The position numbers and the translations under genes are program-made. Shown here piece after piece: positions 8,297-16,892 of a DNA stretch of 32,835 bases (the first letter of the stretch is position 1; each line of letters begins with the position of its first letter). The notes below the pieces were generated by a model. The model was given only the letters and a program-made list of their open reading frames with translations, was not told the DNA's origin and did not search any database. Source of the stretch: Ignatzschineria sp. (GTDB taxonomy: Bacteria; Pseudomonadota; Gammaproteobacteria; Cardiobacteriales; Wohlfahrtiimonadaceae). The stretch spans positions 1 to 32,835 of the forward strand of contig JASLEF010000063.1 in the NCBI GenBank assembly GCA_030151245.1, given 5' to 3'.

Positions 8297-8412
8297 GCAA
8301 CCTTTCCTTCTAGCTATTTAATTTTGAATTATTTTAACACAGAAGCATTTTTTCAGCTTCTCTCTTCCAAGCTGCAATCACTCACTACAAGAAAGTGACA
8401 TATTATTACTCA

Positions 8413-8436
8413 ATAACCTATTTCAAAGGTTATAAT
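8413..8436 (+). promoter_or_regulatory. Putative promoter and operator of the PEtN-transferase-like gene
   Basis: A perfect TATAAT (8431-8436) lies 38 bp before the ATG. It overlaps a perfect inverted repeat ATAACCT-N7-AGGTTAT (8413-8433), the size and position of a repressor or activator site. No convincing -35 is seen. Confidence 0.45.
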
Positions 8437-8473
8437 ACGCTTCTTTCTTTCCTTCACTAATGGTCATCATACT

Positions 8474-10165
8474 ATGCGCATTTTTGGCAAAATTCTTCTC
8501 ATAGCAATCGGCTTTATACTAATTAATTACCCTTTTATCGAAGGAAAGTCACTCTATTACCTCTCAATTGAGCGCCCCGATCGTCTCGCAAGACATCTGT
8601 TAACAGCATTTGTTGCCATGACAATCGTTGAATTATTTGCCTTCACAAAAATGCGTATCAGAATTGTTCTCTACGGAATTTTCCTCTTTGGTTCGATGAC
8701 CTATTTAATCTACTACTTCACAACAGGTAGTGAACCCGACTATGAAGACTTTAGAACACTAATGGATGCTCGCGTAATGATTGGTGATGCGGCATTAAGC
8801 TATCAAGGGGCAATCATCAAAGCGATTCTTTACCATATTCCTATCACCCTCGGTTTCTTCCTTTTTCCCCAAGTTTATATGGGCTGGAAAGGAACCCTTG
8901 CCGCAATCTCGCTCTATCTGATCGCGCTCTTGGGAATGTTAATGATCATCTATAACAAAAGTGGAAAAGGCACCAATGGACGCGCATCCTACATCACGCC
9001 CGTCGCTCAGATTTCGACCTTCACCTATCTCAATTTTTTACGATCTGATGCTGCCAGTTTCGAATATTACCCTCGCACAGCACCTACAAGCGCTGACATC
9101 ATCGCGCCAAAAGCAAAAAATATTATCGTGGTGATGGATGAGTCTATTCGAGGGGATATGATCGACCTTAATCGTCAACTTGGCACAACACCTGCATTAC
9201 ATAACTATTCCAAAGAAACTCTTTTAAATTTTGGGATTGTGGCATCCTTTTCTAACTGCAGCGACACCTCAAATCTTGCTCTACGCAAGTTCCCCCGCTT
9301 AAATAAAGAGCCTAGTGACCTTTTTGTCGATACGACAACCGTTTGGGATCTCGCAACAACTGCAGGATTTAAACCTTTTGTCATTGATGCCCAGCACAAT
9401 GCTACCGGTCACAACTTCTACACCACGGAAGAATTAAAAAACGTCACCAACATTCATGGGAGTGCATTCAAAAATGATGGTGAAGTCATCGATGCTATTG
9501 AGGAAATTTTAACTAAAAATAGTGAACCGATCTTTATTTATGCGGGATTAAAAGGATCTCACTTCCCTTTCCAAAATACCGGATTCCCAACCCCCTTTAC
9601 ACCAGCAATGAAAAACACCAATCTTGCTGATGCGACTAGTGAAGAAGCCCTAAATTCTTACAAAAACCTGATTCGCGCCAATACCAATACCTTTTTCGTG
9701 AAGCTACAAGCACTACTTGAAAAATATCCTGATACAATCGTGATCTATACTGCAGATCATGGCCAAGACCTTTCTAATCCGAGTAGTAAAAAAACTCACT
9801 GCGATGCGAAAACAACCTCAATGGAAGAAGGGGTCGTGCCATTAATTCTCTTTGCAAAGCCAGAGATTCTAGCCAGTAACTTAGTGCAAACACTCCATCA
9901 AAACCCAGGGGTCACTAACCAGATGATTATCGCCCCTATGGTCATGGATTTTATGGGTTACAAGCCTGAAGTCGTCACAAGCTATACGGAATATCCTGAA
10001 TTACTCAATCAATCAGGGAAAGCAATCGGCTTTATCTATAAACGCCCCATTCCACACTTTAGAAGCGAAATAGAGCGCTTTGATATCACACCAGAGGATA
10101 TCAAACGCGTTAAGGAAACCGGAGAATCGGGCAAACAACTTGAGTATAATTTCTTCGAAGATTAA
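8474..10165 (+). CDS. Membrane-anchored sulfatase-fold / phosphoethanolamine-transferase-like protein
   Basis: Probable inner-membrane enzyme with a periplasmic alkaline-phosphatase-fold domain, as in EptA/OpgE/LtaS-type transferases, which move phosphoethanolamine or similar groups onto lipid A, glycans or lipids. About five N-terminal membrane segments (residues 5-20, 38-58, 62-83, 112-132, 138-160) precede the catalytic domain (about 213-535). Likely metal ligands are Glu223 (VVMDES), Asp428-His429 in YTADHGQD, and His363 (GSHFPF) and His442 (KTHCDAK). The usual nucleophile motif (CGT-A-TA type in EptA/MCR) is replaced by NCSDTSNLALR (261-271), with Ser263, Thr265 or Ser266 as nucleophile candidates. 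Substrate is unknown. The start lacks a clear SD. Two terminators follow. Confidence 0.75.
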   Translation: MRIFGKILLIAIGFILINYPFIEGKSLYYLSIERPDRLARHLLTAFVAMTIVELFAFTKMRIRIVLYGIFLFGSMTYLIYYFTTGSEPDYEDFRTLMDARVMIGDAALSYQGAIIKAILYHIPITLGFFLFPQVYMGWKGTLAAISLYLIALLGMLMIIYNKSGKGTNGRASYITPVAQISTFTYLNFLRSDAASFEYYPRTAPTSADIIAPKAKNIIVVMDESIRGDMIDLNRQLGTTPALHNYSKETLLNFGIVASFSNCSDTSNLALRKFPRLNKEPSDLFVDTTTVWDLATTAGFKPFVIDAQHNATGHNFYTTEELKNVTNIHGSAFKNDGEVIDAIEEILTKNSEPIFIYAGLKGSHFPFQNTGFPTPFTPAMKNTNLADATSEEALNSYKNLIRANTNTFFVKLQALLEKYPDTIVIYTADHGQDLSNPSSKKTHCDAKTTSMEEGVVPLILFAKPEILASNLVQTLHQNPGVTNQMIIAPMVMDFMGYKPEVVTSYTEYPELLNQSGKAIGFIYKRPIPHFRSEIERFDITPEDIKRVKETGESGKQLEYNFFED

Positions 10166-10230
10166 CAGCTCTAAAAATGATTATCATAACTCGGTTTGAG
10201 ACGGTCTGATTAAAAGAAGGATTAAAAGTG

Positions 10231-10264
10231 AAAACATGGCAAGGAAGAGATCCTGCCATGTTTT
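10231..10264. terminator. Bidirectional terminator between convergent genes
   Basis: Perfect 11-bp stem AAAACATGGCA (10231-10241) / TGCCATGTTTT (10254-10264), with an extra GGA/TCC inside. It is flanked by T-rich sequence on both strands, so it can serve the plus-strand gene upstream and the minus-strand MATE gene. Confidence 0.7.
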
Positions 10265-10344
10265 GTGATTTTCATGTCTACAGTTATGACCAATATTTTA
10301 AAGAAAAAATGATGATAAGACTCTCAACTAAACCATCTTATGCT

Positions 10345-10372
10345 CTCTGATCACAACCGATCAGAGGTTTTT
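10345..10372 (+). terminator. Second terminator after the PEtN-transferase-like gene
   Basis: Perfect 8-bp stem CTCTGATC/GATCAGAG (10345-10352, 10359-10366) followed by GTTTTT. It has no T-run on the minus strand. The rest of 10166-10454 shows no gene. Confidence 0.7.
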
Positions 10373-10454
10373 CAAGATATCTTTAACTAGTTCCCATCAC
10401 TAGACCTGCTAAGTTTTCACGATATACCAAAAGACAGAGTCGTATTTATAGATC

Positions 10455-11807
10455 TTAATCGGAGATTAGTACTTCATCCTCTAAAAACTCATCCTCGGTA
10501 ATCCGCTGATAACGGCGATAAAAAATTATCGCAATCGGAATCGCCAATAGCACTGTTGCAATGGGCATCGTTAACCACACACCATCTAACCCCCAATATT
10601 TGGGTAAGATAAAGAGGAATGGTACCTGTAATAACAGATTGCCAATCGAAATCACCAATGCTTTTTGCCCTTCACCAATGGCTTGGAAAAACATCGTTGC
10701 CGTGACAAATAACCCATCTAAAAAAAGCACCGCTAAGTGTAGACGTAAAGCATAAGCCGTTACACTTTTTAACTCAGGATCATCTGTAAACCAACTGGTA
10801 AAAAACTCTGGGAAGATCAGCAGTAACGCCGTAATAATAACCCCTAATCCTAATCCTACATACACCATCAGTCTGGTAACATATCGAGTTGAACGAACAC
10901 GCTCTTCCCCATAAAATCGGCTAATCAACGGCTGAGCTCCATTCGCAACCCCTTCCACCGCAAAATAATAGATTGTCAGGAGATAGCCGGCAATCGTATA
11001 GGCAGATACCGCGACAGTTCCACCGTATTGCACCAAGACCTTATGGTGCAACGTCATAATAAAACCGATATAAATAAAGGTGAAGAATGCGGAACTTCCT
11101 GTTAGTAAGATTGCCCCAATAAGCTTAAAGTCAGGTTTAAAATCCTGCCAAGTTAATGTCTCATCACTCTGCTTAAGAACATAATATCCTCCTAAGATCA
11201 TCGCAACAATCTCCCCACCAATACTCGCTAATGCCGCTCCAACAACTCCCACACGAAAATAAGCAATCAGTAAAAATGATAGAAGAATATTCACAACAAC
11301 ACCTGCGGCAATATATCCCGTTGCCCGTAGAGGCGTCCCCACATTTCGCACAATAAAGGGCATCGCCAAGCTACCGATAACAAATGGGGCAGCAAAAGAA
11401 AATGTCCTGATGAAAGTAATCGCCATTTCTGCACTATCGCCGGCAATTCCTAAGACATAAACGAGCCAAGGAGATAACGTATACAAAATAATCCCTATCA
11501 GCAACCCCGGTATAAATTGTAAAAAGAGGGCTTGTCCCAGAATTTTTCGAGCCCTTTCGTTGTCATCTTCACCCTTAGAAATCGAATAGAGACTTCCAAT
11601 TCCGACACCAACTAAAAAACCAAATCCTAAAAGGATCGTAATATATGACCAGCCAATATTGACTGCAGCTAACCCTTCGACGCCAATAAAGTGTCCAACA
11701 AAGAAACCATCAACAATCTGATAAGTACCACTAATAAACATTGCAAGAACGGTAGGAATCACATAGCTTGCAAATAACTTAATGACAACGACATTGTACC
11801 TTCGCAC
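10455..11807 (-). CDS. MATE family multidrug/Na+ (H+) efflux transporter
   Basis: Inner-membrane cation-coupled exporter, about 12 membrane helices in two homologous halves. The 450 residues fit the family. Family features are the N-terminal GTYQIVDGFFVGHFIGVEGLAAVNIG (residues about 26-52) and the second-half counterpart near GVANGAQPLISRFYGEERV. It looks closer to the MepA-type branch than to the NorM branch, a judgement by eye. The start is GTG with GAGG 5 nt upstream; no in-frame ATG lies near enough to the conserved N-terminus to replace it. It diverges from the HAD gene, with a long inverted repeat between them. The C-terminal tail is acidic (EDEFLEDEVLISD). Substrate unknown. Confidence 0.88.
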   Translation of the reverse strand: MRRYNVVVIKLFASYVIPTVLAMFISGTYQIVDGFFVGHFIGVEGLAAVNIGWSYITILLGFGFLVGVGIGSLYSISKGEDDNERARKILGQALFLQFIPGLLIGIILYTLSPWLVYVLGIAGDSAEMAITFIRTFSFAAPFVIGSLAMPFIVRNVGTPLRATGYIAAGVVVNILLSFLLIAYFRVGVVGAALASIGGEIVAMILGGYYVLKQSDETLTWQDFKPDFKLIGAILLTGSSAFFTFIYIGFIMTLHHKVLVQYGGTVAVSAYTIAGYLLTIYYFAVEGVANGAQPLISRFYGEERVRSTRYVTRLMVYVGLGLGVIITALLLIFPEFFTSWFTDDPELKSVTAYALRLHLAVLFLDGLFVTATMFFQAIGEGQKALVISIGNLLLQVPFLFILPKYWGLDGVWLTMPIATVLLAIPIAIIFYRRYQRITEDEFLEDEVLISD

Positions 11808-11907
11808 AAAGACCTCAAAGTGACCTATAACCTCAACAGTTTACTCTGGTTTTCAATAAAAAAGGAGAGGGAGTCAAAAATTTAGTTGAAACGTTATCTC
11901 CGCGTTA

Positions 11908-11940
11908 CAATAGAGTTTTATAATACTAAAAACTCTATTG
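11908..11940. promoter_or_regulatory. 12-bp inverted repeat around a TATAAT, between divergent MATE and HAD genes
   Basis: CAATAGAGTTTT (11908-11919) and AAAACTCTATTG (11929-11940) are perfect arms around a 9-bp centre. A TATAAT starts at 11919 on the plus strand, and a TTGACT begins at 11938. The placement between divergent genes fits an operator; no T-run follows on either side. Confidence 0.5.
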
Positions 11941-12015
11941 ACTAGAGTTCCCTTTCAAGCACATAACATCCGTTAGCTTCAGAGATGTTATTACTTCTTT
12001 AGGTAGGTTGAAACG

Positions 12016-12942
12016 ATGCTTAACTTTGACAAAGTTTGGTCACTATACGATACATATTACAATCAAAAACAGCTGTTCCCAGAGAGTCAAACACCCAAAA
12101 AGGCGTGCCAGTTTGTCAGCTCCCTTCTCGAAATCCAAGATCAGTATGATATTTTACTACTAGATGGCTTTGGTGTCCTCAACGTTGGCGGAACAGCTGT
12201 CCCTCATATGCCACAGATGATAAAAACACTACAATCTCTTGGTAAAGAGACCTTCGTACTAACGAATGGGGCATCTTATCCTACCGATATACGCGCAAAA
12301 ATGTACCCAACATTAGGATACGATATCCAGACCTCACACATTATCTCTTCTCGCGATGCAGTAGAGGCAGAAATGCCCCATTTCAATCTCACAAAGGAGG
12401 GGAAAACTTGGGGGATAATTGTCGGTGATGGCGCTTTTATTGAAAGACTCCCGGGTAATACCGTTCTACTCTCTAAAGATAATATCGATTTTGTTGATGG
12501 CATCATCTTTCTTGCCACAAGTTACTGGAACGAGAGCTGGCAACAGCGCCTTATAGAATCCCTAATCAAGCGCCGCCGCCCAATAATTGTTGGCAATCCG
12601 GATATCAGTGCCCCCCTTGAATCATCTTTTTCTGTGGAACCCGGCTTTTATACTATTGAACTGATGAAAATGATGCCTGACCTAGATGTCACATTTTGCG
12701 GCAAACCATTTCAAAATACCTATCGAGTTGCCTTTGAAAAAATGAAAGCTGCCATTGGAGATTTTGATGTTTCTCGCGTACTTATGGTAGGAGATACGCT
12801 TCATACAGACATTTTAGGTGGAAATGAAGCGGGTTGTAAAACATTGCTCAAAGCAGATTGGGGATTCCTTCGAGGACGTGATCCGATGCCATTTATTGAA
12901 AAGTCTGGTATTCGCCCAGACTTTATCATCAAAAATCATTAG
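12016..12942 (+). CDS. HAD-superfamily (subclass IIA) phosphatase-like protein
   Basis: Probable cytosolic sugar- or nucleotide-phosphate phosphatase of the NagD/4-nitrophenylphosphatase type; substrate unknown. Length 308. Motif I is LLLDGFGVL (Asp50), motif II VLTNGASYP, motif III Lys in FCGKPFQNTY and motif IV MVGDTLHTDILGG. The usual second Asp of motif I (DxD) is Phe52, as in the TIGR01459-type subgroup where the motif reads D-x-W/F-G. A cap domain of the IIA type lies between motifs II and III (about 110-225). An N-terminal extension of about 45 residues precedes motif I. RBS AGGTAGG. It stands alone and ends at a strong terminator. Confidence 0.82.
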   Translation: MLNFDKVWSLYDTYYNQKQLFPESQTPKKACQFVSSLLEIQDQYDILLLDGFGVLNVGGTAVPHMPQMIKTLQSLGKETFVLTNGASYPTDIRAKMYPTLGYDIQTSHIISSRDAVEAEMPHFNLTKEGKTWGIIVGDGAFIERLPGNTVLLSKDNIDFVDGIIFLATSYWNESWQQRLIESLIKRRRPIIVGNPDISAPLESSFSVEPGFYTIELMKMMPDLDVTFCGKPFQNTYRVAFEKMKAAIGDFDVSRVLMVGDTLHTDILGGNEAGCKTLLKADWGFLRGRDPMPFIEKSGIRPDFIIKNH

Positions 12943-12973
12943 CTCACTCCCATCCATCGTTGAATGAAGCATA

Positions 12974-13011
12974 AAAAAAGAGATCAAAGGATGCCCTTCA
13001 ATCTCTTTTTT
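12974..13011. terminator. Bidirectional terminator after the HAD gene
   Basis: Perfect arms AAAAAAGAGAT (12974-12984) and ATCTCTTTTTT (13001-13011), with an inner AAGG/CCTT pairing. The T-run is on both strands, so it serves the HAD gene and possibly ppx from the other side. Confidence 0.8.
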
Positions 13012-13187
13012 GCATTTTAAGTTCCGGTATAACCTACAACAACATCAATCGGCAAGATCATCGAGTGATGAGCCTTTTAAAAAATATCGAAAACTTTCAC
13101 TTCAACATCTTAACAAAGAATCATTGATGGCTCTAACAGCTGATCTCTTCTAAATATCCCTATTTACATCCAGACGAAGATGTAAGA

Positions 13188-14666
13188 TCACCAATTTAGA
13201 GTAATTCCTGCCTGACGTAAAAATCTTTGCTCAGCATGAAGGTCTTCTTTAAAAAGCGGATGATCCCGCAACCAACCTTTACCAAAGCGGAGTTTAATCT
13301 CCCGATCTGCTACCATTATTTCCACATCTGGTGATTCCTGTAAATATCGCCCTCGATTAAAGAGTACGGAAACACGTAACAATAAGGTAATAAGCAGTAC
13401 ATATTCTGGCATCCCTTTAAAATCATCGAGATCTATTTTACGCTGATGGTTATAAATAATCGTTGCCAAAATCTTCTGATCTTGTTTACTAAACCCATCT
13501 AAGTCCGCATGCTCTACTAAATAGGCAGCATGCTTATATTGACGATGATGTGAAATAGAGAGTCCTATTTCATGCAAGTAAGAGGCCCATTTGAGATATC
13601 TTAACGCAGCCTCATCAAGCTGAACCTTCTGCCCTTCTGGATCTTTTAACATCTTCGCCAGCTTTAAACTTGTGATTGCCACACGCCGCGCTTGATCCTC
13701 ATCTGCACCAATTCGAGTAATAAGACTACTAATCGTTTCATCTCGCCGATCTTTTTGATGTACGCGTCCTAACAGATCAAACAGCATCCCTTCCCGAAGG
13801 GCGACATTCGTTACCGATAAAGCTTTAATGGACAATATTTTAAAGGCCGACTGTAAAATCACTAAACCCGCAGGCATCACATCTGCACGTTGATCACTTA
13901 AATCAAAGAATTTTGCAATCCTCTTATTTGACCCTAAATCAATAAATTTTCGTGCCAGTCGTTTAAGTGCCTCACTTGTAATTAACTCATCTTGTAAGCC
14001 AATATATGACAGCAATTCTCCAATAGTACGGATTGTTCCTGAAGCCCCAACAAAATAAGCATCTTGATAAGGAATTAAATAACGCAATGGCTGCAATTCA
14101 GATTCAACAAACATCAAAGCTTGATCATAAGCTCTTTGCGAGATGTCACCATCTACAAAGAACTTTCGCGTCATATTCACACAACCTACATCACGACTAT
14201 AAGCCTCTTTGATATTATTCTCTCGACCTAAGATAAACTCTGTACTACCGCCCCCAATATCCATGACAAATAGATCTCGATCAGTCACATTCGCATATTG
14301 TGAAACCCCCAGATAAATCAAACGAGCTTCTTCTCGTCCAGAGATAATATCAATTGGTAACCCCAGCGCTTCTTCCGCCTCTTTAATAAAGATGGGATCT
14401 TTCATTTTCCGTAAAGTTAAAGTCCCCACCGCACGACAATTTTGAGGGGAGATATTCGCTAAACGCTCTCTAAACTTCCGTAAGCAATGCAATGCCCGCT
14501 CACGAACCATCGGATCGATACCCCCGCCTTTTAATAAACCATATCCGAGCTGGACCATCTCTTTAATACGATCTAATACTAAAATACGGCCATTGTCTTC
14601 CTGCATTACTGCCATGTGGAAGCTATTTGACCCTAAATCAATAACAGCATAAATATGATCCTTCAT
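13188..14666 (-). CDS. ppx: Exopolyphosphatase / guanosine pentaphosphatase (Ppx/GppA family)
   Basis: Cytosolic enzyme that removes phosphate from polyphosphate ends or converts pppGpp to ppGpp. Length 492, close to E. coli GppA (494) and Ppx (513). The ASKHA-fold N-terminal half shows YAVIDLGSNSFHMAV (6-20) and the second phosphate motif VMDIGGGSTEF (about 138-148); catalytic Glu is expected near ISGREEARLIY. The C-terminal HD-like helical domain carries YLHEIGLSISHHRQYKHAAYL. Sequence alone does not separate Ppx from GppA, so the symbol is tentative. It begins 16 bp after the ksgA stop, so ksgA-ppx are probably one transcript. Confidence 0.88.
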   Translation of the reverse strand: MKDHIYAVIDLGSNSFHMAVMQEDNGRILVLDRIKEMVQLGYGLLKGGGIDPMVRERALHCLRKFRERLANISPQNCRAVGTLTLRKMKDPIFIKEAEEALGLPIDIISGREEARLIYLGVSQYANVTDRDLFVMDIGGGSTEFILGRENNIKEAYSRDVGCVNMTRKFFVDGDISQRAYDQALMFVESELQPLRYLIPYQDAYFVGASGTIRTIGELLSYIGLQDELITSEALKRLARKFIDLGSNKRIAKFFDLSDQRADVMPAGLVILQSAFKILSIKALSVTNVALREGMLFDLLGRVHQKDRRDETISSLITRIGADEDQARRVAITSLKLAKMLKDPEGQKVQLDEAALRYLKWASYLHEIGLSISHHRQYKHAAYLVEHADLDGFSKQDQKILATIIYNHQRKIDLDDFKGMPEYVLLITLLLRVSVLFNRGRYLQESPDVEIMVADREIKLRFGKGWLRDHPLFKEDLHAEQRFLRQAGITLNW

Positions 14667-14682
14667 GGTTCACCTCATTCTT

Positions 14683-15465
14683 CTACGCTTTTTCAGCAAG
14701 ATAATTACTTAGCTTCACAAAATCTTCGATATGCAAATTCTCAGCTCGAATCTTTGGATCGATCCCTAAATTCTCAATCTCTTCCTCTACCAATAACGGT
14801 TTAAGATTATTTCGTAACATTTTACGTTTCATTGAAAATGCTTCTTTAACCACCTCAAAGAATCGTTGATCATCCTTAATACCATAGGGATTTCCCTCAT
14901 AAGGAATCAATCGTACAAATTGACTCATCACTTTTGGTGCAGGATCAAATGATTCCGGTGGGATTTCTAATAATGGTACCACCTCGCAATATCGTTGCAC
15001 CATAATCGATAACCGACTAAATGCTGGATCACCAGGATGTGCCGCCATTCTTTCAATGACTTCTTTTTGTAACATAAAGTGCATATCCTCAATCTTTTCA
15101 ACATTACTTAAAAGATGGAATATTATCGGGGTCGAAATGTTATAAGGTAGATTCCCCACAACACGTAATTTACCTCCTACTTTACATAGTTTTGGCAAAT
15201 CTACTTTTAACACGTCTTCATTAATAACGGTTAAACCTTCCAACGTCCGTAAATAATCGATAAGATCACGATCTAATTCAATGACCGTCATTTTCTTCGC
15301 CGCATTCAAAAGCGGTCTTGTCATCGCCCCTAAACCTGGCCCAATCTCTACCAGGTTTTCGCCAGGCTGCGGCATAATGCTCTGAATAATTTGAAAAATG
15401 ATACTCTCATCAATTAAAAAATTTTGCCCAAAACGCTTACGGGCCTTGTGTTGTGGTTTATTCAT
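14683..15465 (-). CDS. rsmA: 16S rRNA dimethyladenosine transferase RsmA (KsgA)
   Basis: SAM-dependent methylase that dimethylates two adjacent adenosines near the 3' end of 16S rRNA during 30S maturation. Length 260. The start MNKPQHKARKRFGQNFLID is the family N-terminus. SAM motif I is VEIGPGLGAMTRPL (39-52), the acidic motif VIELD follows, and catalytic motif IV is NLPY (105-108). The C-terminal domain keeps SMKRKMLRNNLK. In E. coli it follows surA-pdxA; here surA is upstream but a terminator and about 290 bp separate them, and pdxA is missing. It leads the ppx gene. Confidence 0.96.
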   Translation of the reverse strand: MNKPQHKARKRFGQNFLIDESIIFQIIQSIMPQPGENLVEIGPGLGAMTRPLLNAAKKMTVIELDRDLIDYLRTLEGLTVINEDVLKVDLPKLCKVGGKLRVVGNLPYNISTPIIFHLLSNVEKIEDMHFMLQKEVIERMAAHPGDPAFSRLSIMVQRYCEVVPLLEIPPESFDPAPKVMSQFVRLIPYEGNPYGIKDDQRFFEVVKEAFSMKRKMLRNNLKPLLVEEEIENLGIDPKIRAENLHIEDFVKLSNYLAEKA

Positions 15466-15565
15466 AAAGTTATATCTTACTTTTATTTATCTTATATTCA
15501 TGAAAACAATAATCCATTGCCTTCTTCTATTCTATCTTAAGTTGCTTTAAAGATTGTGACTAGAA

Positions 15566-15608
15566 AAAAAGCTCCGAGGGTTCATCTAACAACCACTCGG
15601 AGCTTTTT
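15566..15608. terminator. Strong terminator between surA and ksgA
   Basis: Perfect 13-bp arms AAAAAGCTCCGAG (15566-15578) and CTCGGAGCTTTTT (15596-15608). On the minus strand it would end the surA transcript about 150 nt after its stop. The remaining bases of 15466-15755 show no gene, only short repeats such as CATGCAT...ATGCATG near 15714-15736. Confidence 0.85.
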
Positions 15609-15755
15609 CATGTCATCTATTTCAACCTCTTTTTTACATCAATCTTCTAGAACAAGATCTCCTATCATCAATACCTGCTCTGTATTCTCATCAGCACATC
15701 CTGCTGATTTTCATGCATAAGACTTATCATGCATGCAATGCCAGTCTTTCTACTA

Positions 15756-16745
15756 CTAGTTACCGATTCTTTTCTCAACATAGACATCTGAAAGCATTCT
15801 ATTGAGCCACTCATCAAAATTTGCTGCGGCTTTCTTTCTAAAGTAATATTCACGAGCAACATTACGAATCACTTCATCATCCTGAAAACCTTTTCGGCGG
15901 TCATCTACTTTAATTAAATGATAACCGTAAGCCGTACGAACAGGTTGACTAAGCTCTCCTTCTGGCAAACGTACCATTGCTTTTTCAAATTCTGGCGCTA
16001 ACTGCCCAAGCCCTACCCAGCCTAAGGCGCCATCTTCTGCAGCGGAAAGAGGGTCTTGTGAGTTCGCTCTTGCGATATCTTCAAAAGAAGCTCCTCCCGA
16101 GATAATTCTCTCACGAAGTCGATTCGCTTCCCGCAACGCTTTCTGCTCTGAGGCATCTTTATTAACCGCAATAAGAATATGACTCACTTTGTGCTGTGAC
16201 ACATCCGCATTCATCATTTTTTTCTTAATATTTTGGAATTCTGCCGTCTTCATATAGAGATCGATCTCGTTTTCAGAAAAGTTGGTGCTTTGAACAATCT
16301 CATTTTGAAGGCGCGATGCTAACATTTGTCCCCGAATATTTTCACGGTACTCGTTATAGTCCATCCCTTGATATTGTATATACTCTTTCAAAGTTGCGAC
16401 ATCTGTCCCATTTCGCGCAGCAATATCTGCGATGGCGGCATCAACTTCATTATTTTGCACATAAAGTCCTGCCTGTTTTGCAAAAACATCCTGATATTTT
16501 GTGGTAATAATTACTTTAGCCACATAATCTTCCAATTCTTTTCCAGAGAGTCTTTGTCCTGGTGGAACATAGCTCATTTCATCACGAGCTAATGCCATTT
16601 CTCTCTCCCAATCTGAAAGAGTAATAATGTCATCATTAATCACAAACGCGATACCATCAACGGTTCCGAGACGCGCCATCGCGGTTGGTGAAGCTAATAA
16701 TAAGACGGTAAGTAAAGATAATATACGCATTTTCATAATGATCAT
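15756..16745 (-). CDS. surA: Periplasmic chaperone/peptidyl-prolyl isomerase SurA, one PPIase domain
   Basis: Periplasmic chaperone that escorts outer-membrane proteins to the BAM complex. A signal peptide ends near residue 24 (ASPTAMA-RLGTVDGIAFVINDDIITLSD); the segment just after cleavage is the conserved SurA N-terminal start. A helical chaperone domain (about 25-175) is followed by one parvulin domain (about 180-285: VSHILIAV, GALGWVGLGQLAPEFEKAM, TAYGYHLIKV) and a C-terminal helix. E. coli SurA (428 residues) has two parvulin domains, so this 329-residue form lacks one, as in some other lineages. ATG codons at 16745, 16736 and 16730 are possible; none has a strong SD. lptD is not upstream; proQ diverges. 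Confidence 0.85.
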   Translation of the reverse strand: MIIMKMRILSLLTVLLLASPTAMARLGTVDGIAFVINDDIITLSDWEREMALARDEMSYVPPGQRLSGKELEDYVAKVIITTKYQDVFAKQAGLYVQNNEVDAAIADIAARNGTDVATLKEYIQYQGMDYNEYRENIRGQMLASRLQNEIVQSTNFSENEIDLYMKTAEFQNIKKKMMNADVSQHKVSHILIAVNKDASEQKALREANRLRERIISGGASFEDIARANSQDPLSAAEDGALGWVGLGQLAPEFEKAMVRLPEGELSQPVRTAYGYHLIKVDDRRKGFQDDEVIRNVAREYYFRKKAAANFDEWLNRMLSDVYVEKRIGN

Positions 16746-16892
16746 TTCTCAAAATTTTCAACAACTTAAAAAGGATTAAATCTCTCTAAAATTTGGTATT
16801 AGCAGAAGAATTTTACCACCTTAATGCAATTATCGCTAAGATATAATAAAATTGCCTAAGCAAATTTTTATATATCTAGGTTTTGGAAAATA

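Noticed and set aside
10177..10187. Fur-box-like ATGATTATCAT
   Set aside because: Only a short part of a Fur site, and it lies just downstream of a stop codon between convergent genes, where control of initiation makes little sense.
13164..13185. Stem TTACATC/GATGTAA as the ppx terminator
   Set aside because: No T-run follows on the minus strand and the stem is short; the bidirectional terminator at 12974-13011 is a better candidate.
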